This document shows, piece after piece, positions 44,295 through 51,615 of a stretch of DNA of 64,000 bases. A program made the translations under genes and the position numbers. The notes under the pieces were generated by a model that searched no databases, was not told where the DNA came from, and saw only the letters and a program-made list of their open reading frames with translations. Position 1 is the first letter of the stretch. Each line of letters opens with the position of its first letter. Source of the DNA: Tahibacter aquaticus (GTDB lineage Bacteria; Pseudomonadota; Gammaproteobacteria; Xanthomonadales; Rhodanobacteraceae); assembly GCF_004363655.1 (NCBI RefSeq), contig NZ_SNZH01000001.1:240569-304568 (forward strand), read 5' to 3'.

Positions 44295-46073
44295 TCAGCC
44301 GACCGCCACCTTGGCGCTGGGCGCCAGCGAAGCGGCCAGTTCGCCGCTGACCCGCGCGTGTTCCTGCTGCAGCAATGCCGGCGTGCGTGCACCGAACGAT
44401 TCCAGGTATTCGCCGATGCCAGCGTATTCGCGCGCCCAGCCGGCATGGTCGACCTCGAGCAGCAGTTCCAGCTCGGCCTCGCCCAGGCCCAGGCCGGCAA
44501 GCTTTAGGTCTTCCTTGCGCGGCAGCAGTCCGATCGGCGTTTCCACCGCGCCGACGCCGCCTTTGCAGCGGTTCACGATCCACTCCAGCACGCGCATGTT
44601 GTCGCCGAAGCCCGGCCAGACGAACTTGCCGTTGGCGCCCTTGCGGAACCAGTTCACGTGGAAGATGCGGGGCAGCTTGGCATTGGCCTTGTCCAGGCTC
44701 AGCCAGTGGCTGAAATAGTCGGCGAAGTTGTAGCCGCAGAACGGCTTCATCGCCATCGAATCGCGCCGCAGCACGCCGACCGCGCCGGTGGCCGCCGCCG
44801 TGGTTTCCGACCCCATGGCCGCACCCACCAGTACGCCGTGCTTCCAGTCGCGCGCCTCGAACACCAGCGGCACCAGCGACTCGCGCCGGCCGCCGAAGAT
44901 GATGGCCGAGATCGGTACGCCCTGCGGATCTTCCGCCCGCGGCGACCAGCTCGGACATTGCTTGGCGCTGACCGTGAAACGTGAATTCGGATGCGCCGCC
45001 GGGCCGTTGGCCGGATCGTAGTCGCGGCCTTGCCAGTCGGTCGCCGGCTTGCCCTCGGGCAGGCCTTCCCACCAGGGCTGCTGGTCGGCGGTTTCCGCCA
45101 CGTTGGTGAAGATGGCATCGCGGTCGAGCATGGCCAGCGCGTTCGGATTGGTGCTGCGGCTGGTGCCCGGTGCCACGCCGAAGAAACCGGCCTCGGGATT
45201 GATCGCCCAGAGGCGACCGTCCGGTCCGGGCTGCATCCAGCAGATGTCGTCGCCGATGGTCCAGACCTTCCAGCCGGGATAAGCCGCCGGCGGAATCAGC
45301 ATGGCGAGATTGGTCTTGCCGCAGGCCGAGGGAAAGGCCGCAGCGACGTAGTGCGTTTCGCCCTGCGGGCTTTCCAGGCCGAGGATGAGCATGTGCTCGG
45401 CCAGCCAGCCTTCCTGGCGCGCCTGCCACGAGGCAATGCGCAAGGCATGGCATTTCTTGCCGAGCAAGGCGTTGCCGCCATAACCCGAGCCGATCGACTT
45501 GATGGTCAGTTCTTCGGGGAAATGCATGATGAAGCGCTTTGCCGGGTCGAGGTCGCCGGTGGAATGCAGGCCCCTGACGAAGCTGCCTTCGCGCTCGATG
45601 CGGGCCAGGGCCGCCTCGCCCATCCGCGTCATGATGCGCATGTTGGCGACGACGTAAGGACTGTCACTGATTTCCACGCCGCAGCGTGCCAGCGGCGAAT
45701 CGATCGGCCCCATGCAATAGGGAATCACGTACAGCGTGCGGCCCTTCATGCAGCCGGCAAACAGGGCATCGATCTTCTGGTGGGCCTCCTCGGGCGCCAT
45801 CCAGTGGTTGTTCGGGCCGGCATCGTCGGCGTTGCGCGAGCAGACGAAGGTCAGGTGCTCTACGCGGGCAACATCGCTGGGGTTGGAGCGATGCAGATAG
45901 CAGTTCGGATGGGTGGCAGGATTCAGCTCGCTCAGGTCGCCGGTGTCGAGCATCAGTTCGACCAGGGCCTGGTATTCCGCTTCCGATCCGTCGCACCAGT
46001 GAATGCGGTCGGGCTGGGTGAGACGAGCGACTTCATCCACCCATCGGTTCAACGCGTCGAGCTTGCTGGCCAT
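44295..46073 (-). CDS. pckG: Phosphoenolpyruvate carboxykinase (GTP)
   Basis: A 592-residue GTP-dependent PEPCK, which converts oxaloacetate to PEP at the entry to gluconeogenesis. Key motifs are the P-loop with its reactive Cys in [15 protein letters not shown], the metal-binding [15 protein letters not shown], the substrate region [20 protein letters not shown], and [20 protein letters not shown]. The ATG at 46073 follows AAAGGT with good spacing, so the 27 upstream in-frame codons are not used. Probably the first gene of a transcript continuing into the HDAC-like gene. Confidence 0.97.
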   Translation of the reverse strand: MASKLDALNRWVDEVARLTQPDRIHWCDGSEAEYQALVELMLDTGDLSELNPATHPNCYLHRSNPSDVARVEHLTFVCSRNADDAGPNNHWMAPEEAHQKIDALFAGCMKGRTLYVIPYCMGPIDSPLARCGVEISDSPYVVANMRIMTRMGEAALARIEREGSFVRGLHSTGDLDPAKRFIMHFPEELTIKSIGSGYGGNALLGKKCHALRIASWQARQEGWLAEHMLILGLESPQGETHYVAAAFPSACGKTNLAMLIPPAAYPGWKVWTIGDDICWMQPGPDGRLWAINPEAGFFGVAPGTSRSTNPNALAMLDRDAIFTNVAETADQQPWWEGLPEGKPATDWQGRDYDPANGPAAHPNSRFTVSAKQCPSWSPRAEDPQGVPISAIIFGGRRESLVPLVFEARDWKHGVLVGAAMGSETTAAATGAVGVLRRDSMAMKPFCGYNFADYFSHWLSLDKANAKLPRIFHVNWFRKGANGKFVWPGFGDNMRVLEWIVNRCKGGVGAVETPIGLLPRKEDLKLAGLGLGEAELELLLEVDHAGWAREYAGIGEYLESFGARTPALLQQEHARVSGELAASLAPSAKVAVG

Positions 46074-46205
46074 ACCTTTGATCCTGGGCCCGCCAGGGCC
46101 CCGCCTGAAAGTGAGGCGAGCCACGTTAGCGGCGGGCCGCCAGCATTGCAACAAAGCAGCTGGCGGCCCTTCTACGGATCAACAACTTGCGCAGTAGCGC
46201 CGCAA

Positions 46206-46808
46206 TCAGTTCGGAATCAGCGTGGAAATCGTGTGATCGATGTACTCGTCGAATTCCGCGTGCGACAACCGCGGCAGGCCCAGTTGCAGGGACAGCTGCA
46301 GGAATCCGGCATAGGCCGCGTAGGCCAGGCGGGCGCGGTAGCTTGCGGCCAGACGGTCGAGTCCAAGCTGGCGGTAGGCGATGGTGAGAAAATCGATGCG
46401 CTTTTGCGATACGCGCGACATCACCGGCTGTACCACCGGGTGATCCAGCGCCCGCAGCAACGCGGAATAGATGACGTGCGACTGCATTTCCCGGCTGGTG
46501 CGCCGGAACAGGGCGCGCAGGCGTTCGCGCGGGTCACGGATCGGTTCGACGCCAAGGAACTCTTCCTCGTCGACCCGCTCCCAGCGTTCCAGCGCTGCCT
46601 TGAGCAGTGCTTCACGCGTGGGGAAATGCCAGTAGAAGCTCCCTTTGGTCACGCCGAGCCGGCGGGCCAACGGTTCGACGGCTGCGCCGTTGATGCCTTG
46701 TTCGGCGATCGCATCGAGCGCAGCCTGCTCCCAGTCAGCCGCCGACAGACGGCCGCGGGTTTCGAGTTGGGTCACTGTTGCTTGAGTAGTAGCAGTTGCT
46801 TGAGTCAT
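46206..46808 (-). CDS. TetR-family transcriptional repressor
   Basis: A 200-residue TetR protein. The DNA-binding domain is at residues 20-65: ALDAIAEQGINGAAVEPLAR, then RLGVTKGSFYWHFPTREALL, with the usual KGSFYWHF recognition pattern. The C-terminal ligand domain is typical in length. The ATG at 46808 follows AGGAAG; upstream in-frame codons would add non-TetR sequence. It is divergent from a hydrolase-fadE-hotdog operon, so an acyl-CoA or fatty acid ligand is plausible (inference). Confidence 0.92.
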   Translation of the reverse strand: MTQATATTQATVTQLETRGRLSAADWEQAALDAIAEQGINGAAVEPLARRLGVTKGSFYWHFPTREALLKAALERWERVDEEEFLGVEPIRDPRERLRALFRRTSREMQSHVIYSALLRALDHPVVQPVMSRVSQKRIDFLTIAYRQLGLDRLAASYRARLAYAAYAGFLQLSLQLGLPRLSHAEFDEYIDHTISTLIPN

Positions 46809-46924
46809 GGCTAATCTTCCTGCAGCACCGCCGCCGCGGCGGTTGGCCCAGAACCTACTTGGCAGTCGCGTATGGTGACCTCTATTCAGAAAGATTTGAT
46901 CGAAAGCTGAGGTAACCCGGATTG

Positions 46925-46963
46925 AATACTCTAGTTCTGTAGCAATACTCAAACAGATGTTTG
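46925..46963. promoter_or_regulatory. Candidate TetR operator: direct repeat plus palindrome across the hydrolase start codon
   Basis: AATACTC occurs at 46925-46931 and again at 46944-46950, 19 bases apart. Directly after the second copy is the perfect dyad CAAACA-GA-TGTTTG (46950-46963), which contains the ATG of the alpha/beta hydrolase gene (46957-46959). TetR repressors bind dyads in divergent intergenic regions, so this is the best operator candidate. The gene has no clear Shine-Dalgarno, so a leaderless or very short-leader mRNA is possible. Confidence 0.5.
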
Positions 46964-47844
46964 AAAGCCCGGCCACCGCGACTAAACCCTTGAAGCCCAA
47001 GGCAGAGATCCGTCTCGTCGACGACAACGGATTAATCATTTCGTGCGAAATGCACGGCAATGCCGGCAACCCGGCTCTGCTATTCGCACATGGCTTCGGC
47101 CAGACCCTGCAGGCCTGGCAAAGTAGTGCTGCGCGCCTGGCCGAATTGGGATTTTTCAGCCTTTGTTGTGACGCACGCGGACACGGTGGAAGTGATTGGT
47201 TGCCTGGCGGTCAATACCAAATTGATCAGTTCGTCAACGACCTGACCCGCCTGGCCGACTTCGCCGGGCGTCCCGCCATCCTGGTCGGCGCGTCTTTCGG
47301 CGGCTTGGTCGGGCTGCTCGCCCAGGCCAGACAGCCTCAGCTGTTTCGTGCCCTGGTACTGGTCGACATCACGCCGCGCTGGGAGTCGGCCGGCGTCGAG
47401 CGCATTCTCACTTTCATGCGGGCTCATCCGAACGGTTTTGCCTCACTGGAACAAGCGGCCGCCAGCATTGCGGCCTATCTGCCGCACCGGCGCGAGAAGC
47501 GTTCGCCGGAGCGTCTGCAGAGCTTGCTGGTGCGACGCGAAGACGGCCGCTATCGCTGGCACTGGGATCCGGCACTGCTTGAGCGCATCGCCGACAACAG
47601 CGAGCGCTACCAAGCCGATCTGATCGACCCGGCGCGGCAGATCCGCGTGCCGGTGCTGCTGCTGTCCGGCTCGGACAGCGACGTCGTATCGCAATCCACC
47701 ATCGCCGAATTCCTCCACCTGGTGCCGCAGGCGCGCCATGTCGTGGTGCCCCGCGCCACGCATATGGTCGCCGGCGACCGCAATGACCTTTTCACCAACG
47801 CTGTGCTTTCCTTTGTCCGAACCCTGCCCTCGGGCAGGGAATGA
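46957..47844 (+). CDS. Alpha/beta fold hydrolase
   Basis: A 295-residue alpha/beta hydrolase. It shows the oxyanion loop LFAHGFGQTLQAWQSS, the nucleophile elbow ILVGASFGGLVGLLAQ (G-A-S-F-G), the acid Asp near LLLSGSDSDVVSQSTI, and the catalytic His in RATHMVAGDRNDLF. The substrate is unknown; the context with fadE suggests an acyl or ester substrate. Divergent from the TetR gene. Its stop (47842-47844) lies inside the leader of fadE. Confidence 0.92.
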   Translation: MFESPATATKPLKPKAEIRLVDDNGLIISCEMHGNAGNPALLFAHGFGQTLQAWQSSAARLAELGFFSLCCDARGHGGSDWLPGGQYQIDQFVNDLTRLADFAGRPAILVGASFGGLVGLLAQARQPQLFRALVLVDITPRWESAGVERILTFMRAHPNGFASLEQAAASIAAYLPHRREKRSPERLQSLLVRREDGRYRWHWDPALLERIADNSERYQADLIDPARQIRVPVLLLSGSDSDVVSQSTIAEFLHLVPQARHVVVPRATHMVAGDRNDLFTNAVLSFVRTLPSGRE

Positions 47845-47861
47845 TGTTCGAGGAGTTCTCC

Positions 47862-50330
47862 ATGCAACACGCCATTCCCTTGCTGGCCGCGCTCCTGGTT
47901 TCGCTGATCTGCTCGTACCGCCGGGCTGGCCTGCAAACCTGGAGCATTGTCACCGCCGTCGCCATCGTCGCCGGTGGCCTGGTTGCCGAATCCCACTGGC
48001 TCGCCACCAGCCTGACCTTGCTGGTCTTCGCCCTGCTGGCCCTGCCGCTGAATCTCAAGGATTTCCGCCGCAGGAAACTGACCGCACCGCTGCTCAAGAT
48101 CTATCAGAAGATCGCGCCGCAGCTGTCGCCAACGGAGAAGATCGCCCTGGAAGCGGGCACGGTCGGTTTCGAGGGCGAGCTGTTCAGCGGCAAGCCGAAC
48201 TGGAACCGGCTGCTGCGCGAACCGGTGCCGACCCTTTCCGCCGATGAGCGCGCCTTCCTCGACGGCCCGGTGGAAGAGCTGTGCCGCATGATCAACGACT
48301 GGGAAATCACCCACGAGCTGGCCGACCTGCCGCCGCCCGTGTGGGAATTCCTCAAGAAGAACAAGTTCTTCGGCATGATCATCCCGCGCGAGTACGGCGG
48401 CCTGCAGTTTTCTGCCCTGGCCCATTCGGTGGTGCTGCAGAAACTGGCCAGCATTTCGACCACGGTAGGCTCCACCGTCGCAGTGCCCAACTCGCTTGGC
48501 CCGGCCGAACTGCTGCTGCACTACGGCACCAAGGAACAGAAGGACTACTACCTGCCGCGCCTGGCCGATGGCCGCGAAATTCCCTGCTTCGCCCTGACCG
48601 GCCCTTACGCCGGCTCGGATGCGACCTCGATTCCCGACTACGGCGTGGTCTGCAAGGGCGAGTGGAACGGCGCCAACGTGCTTGGCGTGCGGCTGACCTT
48701 CGACAAGCGCTACATCACCCTGGCCCCGATCGCGACGGTGATCGGCCTGGCCTTCCGCATGTACGACCCGGACAAGCTGCTCGGCGACAACGACGACCTG
48801 GGCATAACCCTGGCACTGCTGCCGCGCGACACCAAGGGCCTGGAGATCGGCCGCCGCCACATGCCGCTGAACATCCCGTTCCAGAACGGTCCGGTGCGCG
48901 GAAAAGATGTATTCGTACCCTTGGCGCAGTTGATCGGCGGTCCCGAGATGGCAGGCGAGGGCTGGCGCATGCTGGTCGAATGCCTGTCGGTAGGCCGCGC
49001 CATTTCGCTGCCGTCCAACGCCACCGGCGCGGCGCGCATCGGCTCCATTGCCACCGGCGCCTACGCCCGCATCCGCAAGCAGTTCGGCATGGCCATCGGC
49101 CGCTTCGAAGGCGTGGAGGAAGCGCTCGCCCGCATCGGCGGCTATACCTACGCGATCAGCGCGCTGTCGCGCGCCACCGCCGCAGCGGTGGACCGCGGCG
49201 AGAAGCCGTCGGTACCTTCCGCCATCGGCAAATACCATGCGACCGAACTGGGCCGGCAGATTGCCCAGGACGTGATGGACATCCACGGCGGCAAGGGCGT
49301 CATCCTCGGCCCGCGCAACTATGCCGGCCGCGCCTGGCAGGGCGCACCAATCGCGATCACGGTGGAAGGCGCGAACATCCTGACGCGCAGCATGATGATC
49401 TTCGGCCAGGGTGCCATCCGCTGCCATCCGTTCGTGCTCAAGGAAATGCAGGCAGTGCAGATGAGCGACTACTCCGAGCGCCTGAAGGCGTTCGACAGCG
49501 CGCTGTTCGGCCATATCGGCTTCGCCATCTCCAACGCCGTGCGCAGCTTCGTGCTGGGCCTCACCCACGCCAGAATCGGCTCTGCGCCGGGCGACAAATA
49601 CACGCGCCGCTTCTACCGCAAGCTCAACCGCTATGCCGCCGCGCTGGCGCTGCTGGCAGACACTTCGATGCTGATCCTCGGCGGCAAGCTCAAGTTCAAG
49701 GAAAAACTGTCGGCGCGTCTCGGCGACGTGCTGTCCAACCTGTATATCGCCTCGGCCATGCTCAAGCGCTACGAAGACCAGGGCCGCCCGGTGGCCGACC
49801 AGCCGATGCTGGCCTGGGCTTTCCACGACTGCGTCTGGCGCATGCAGATGGCGCTGGATGGCGTGCTGCGCAATTTCCCGCTACGTCCGGTGGCCTGGCT
49901 GCTGCGCACGCTGGTGTTTCCGTTGGGACGGCGCGAAGTGCCGCCGTCGGACCGCCTCGGCCGCCGTGTCGCCGCCATCCTGTGCACGCCGAACGAGACC
50001 CGCGATCGTCTCGCCGGTGATGTATACCTTACGCCGAATGCGAATAATCCCATCGGCCGCATGAATGCACTGCTCGGCGATGTGATTGCAGCCGAACCGG
50101 TGGAGCGCAAGTTCCTCAAGGCGGTGAAAACGCTGGGTGCCAAGGCCTACGACTACAACGGCCAGCTGGCCGAAGTCGAAGCGGGCGGCGGCATCACCGC
50201 CGAGGAACGCAAGCTGCTCGAACGCGTGCGCGCGGCTACCTTCGAATTCATCAGCGTGGATGATTTCGATCCGCGCGATCTCGAAGCTGCGGTCAAGCAT
50301 GGCAAGACCGTGCTGCGTTCGGTGGCCTGA
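47862..50330 (+). CDS. fadE: FadE-like long-chain acyl-CoA dehydrogenase
   Basis: An 822-residue acyl-CoA dehydrogenase of E. coli FadE type, which carries out the first oxidation step of beta-oxidation. An N-terminal hydrophobic segment (HAIPLLAALLVSLICSYRRA) suggests membrane association, as in FadE. The flavin and substrate domain shows PREYGGLQFSALAHSVVLQK, FALTGPYAGSDATSIPDYGV, and the region ITVEGANILTRSMMIFGQGA. The C-terminal DUF1974 domain is present. The ATG at 47862 is chosen because GAGGAG lies at the right distance; the earlier ATGs at 47841 and 47844 overlap the hydrolase stop. Confidence 0.94.
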   Translation: MQHAIPLLAALLVSLICSYRRAGLQTWSIVTAVAIVAGGLVAESHWLATSLTLLVFALLALPLNLKDFRRRKLTAPLLKIYQKIAPQLSPTEKIALEAGTVGFEGELFSGKPNWNRLLREPVPTLSADERAFLDGPVEELCRMINDWEITHELADLPPPVWEFLKKNKFFGMIIPREYGGLQFSALAHSVVLQKLASISTTVGSTVAVPNSLGPAELLLHYGTKEQKDYYLPRLADGREIPCFALTGPYAGSDATSIPDYGVVCKGEWNGANVLGVRLTFDKRYITLAPIATVIGLAFRMYDPDKLLGDNDDLGITLALLPRDTKGLEIGRRHMPLNIPFQNGPVRGKDVFVPLAQLIGGPEMAGEGWRMLVECLSVGRAISLPSNATGAARIGSIATGAYARIRKQFGMAIGRFEGVEEALARIGGYTYAISALSRATAAAVDRGEKPSVPSAIGKYHATELGRQIAQDVMDIHGGKGVILGPRNYAGRAWQGAPIAITVEGANILTRSMMIFGQGAIRCHPFVLKEMQAVQMSDYSERLKAFDSALFGHIGFAISNAVRSFVLGLTHARIGSAPGDKYTRRFYRKLNRYAAALALLADTSMLILGGKLKFKEKLSARLGDVLSNLYIASAMLKRYEDQGRPVADQPMLAWAFHDCVWRMQMALDGVLRNFPLRPVAWLLRTLVFPLGRREVPPSDRLGRRVAAILCTPNETRDRLAGDVYLTPNANNPIGRMNALLGDVIAAEPVERKFLKAVKTLGAKAYDYNGQLAEVEAGGGITAEERKLLERVRAATFEFISVDDFDPRDLEAAVKHGKTVLRSVA

Positions 50331-50477
50331 GCGGTACTGAAAAACCGAAGCGCGCCGTGATTGGCGCGCTTTGCCGCGGGGCCGGCGCGGTTTTTCGCCT
50401 CGGCCACGACGACGACGCGGCGCAATTCGCTGCGCTCATCGCGCCCTACTTGAACCTTTCTGCCTACGGAGATCGCT

Positions 50478-50942
50478 GTGGCATCCGAAGCGCTGCGCCT
50501 GTTTCGCAAGTTCGGCACATCAGCGGCAGGACGCTGGTTCTATTCGCGCCTGATCTGCTGGCGCGCACCGTATTTCGGCAGCATCGGACCGACCGTGGAA
50601 TTGCTGGAAACGGGCCGCTGCATCGTGCGCATCCGCCAGCGCCGCCGCGTGCAGAATCATATTGGCACGGTGCACGCCATCGCCCTGTGCAACATGGCCG
50701 AGATGGCCGGCGGCCTCGCCACCGATGCGACGATTCCGGCCAGCACACGCTGGATTCCCAAAGGCATGAGTGTGCGCTATCTGAAAAAAGCCAGCGGCCG
50801 CATGACCGCGACGGCACTGGTGCCGCTGATCGCCGACCCTGGCCAGGCGCAAGACCTGCACGCCCGCGTGGAAGTGCGTGACGACGCCGGCGACGTGGTA
50901 TTCGACGCCGACATCGTGATGTGGGTATCGCCGCGCAAATAG
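50478..50942 (+). CDS. DUF4442 hotdog-fold thioesterase-like protein
   Basis: A 154-residue protein with the hotdog pattern of DUF4442, a family related to PaaI-type thioesterases: VQNHIGTVHAIALCNMAEMA, then GLATDATIPASTRWIPKGMS and VRYLKKASGRM. The start is GTG at 50478 after ACGGAGATC. Downstream of fadE by 147 bases, it may hydrolyse acyl-CoA products of fatty acid breakdown (inference). Confidence 0.87.
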   Translation: MASEALRLFRKFGTSAAGRWFYSRLICWRAPYFGSIGPTVELLETGRCIVRIRQRRRVQNHIGTVHAIALCNMAEMAGGLATDATIPASTRWIPKGMSVRYLKKASGRMTATALVPLIADPGQAQDLHARVEVRDDAGDVVFDADIVMWVSPRK

Positions 50943-51008
50943 CGCCGAACCGTACGCAGCTTCCTGTTTTCCACTGCGCTGCTGCGCCGTTCGCTGGCGC
51001 GAGCGGCC

Positions 51009-51563
51009 CTACCAGCCCAGCAGCAGGCGCAGGGCCTGCTCGCTGCAGGCAAGTACGAAACCCGCCAGGAAGAACAGATAGCTCAGGCGCAGATAGCGGT
51101 ATTTGTGCCGCGCCAGGTACAGGCCCAGCGAATACAGATCCTTGGCCTGGGCTTCGTAGATCGCACCGTCGGGCTTGAGCACGCGCGCCACCTCGTCGAG
51201 GAAGCGCTCCCGCGACAGCTCGGAGAAATGGCCGAAGAACAGCAGATTGAAATGCGCCGGCAACTCCTCGCTGTGCAGGCGCAGCGGCCGGTACTTCGGC
51301 AGCACGGCCAGGATCGCCAGCAGCAGGGCCAGCAAGGTAAAGCCGGTCAGGATCAGCACCGCCACGCGCAGGCTCGGATCGGTGAGCTTGCCCAGCGACA
51401 GGGTCAGCACGATCGACGACACCGTGATGATGATATTGGCCTTGGTATCGGCCATGGCCGACAACTGCACGTGATGCTGCTGCGCCGTGCGCAGGATATT
51501 GTCCGACGTATTGCGCTCGGGCACCTGCGCAAATGCGCTGCGCCGGCTGCTGGCATCGTTCAT
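51009..51563 (-). CDS. Pycsar effector-like (PycTM/DUF5706) membrane protein, no cyclase partner seen
   Basis: A 184-residue protein with a cytosolic N-terminus (NTSDNILRTAQQHHVQLSAM), then a helix pair starting ADTKANIIITVSSIVLTLSL and a second pair of membrane helices, LILTGFTLLALLLAILAVLP and YLRLSYLFFLAGFVLACSEQ. The ADTKAN-IIITVSS pattern is the signature of DUF5706/PycTM, the transmembrane effector of Pycsar anti-phage systems, which depolarises the membrane when it binds cCMP or cUMP. No pyrimidine cyclase gene is adjacent. The M1 aminopeptidase gene, 52 bases upstream, is on the same strand. The ATG at 51563 follows AGGGGAGGG. Confidence 0.8.
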   Translation of the reverse strand: MNDASSRRSAFAQVPERNTSDNILRTAQQHHVQLSAMADTKANIIITVSSIVLTLSLGKLTDPSLRVAVLILTGFTLLALLLAILAVLPKYRPLRLHSEELPAHFNLLFFGHFSELSRERFLDEVARVLKPDGAIYEAQAKDLYSLGLYLARHKYRYLRLSYLFFLAGFVLACSEQALRLLLGW

Positions 51564-51615
51564 CGCACCCTCCCCTGCTTGCGCCGCCTCTATCATCCGT
51601 CAAATCCGCCGCGTT

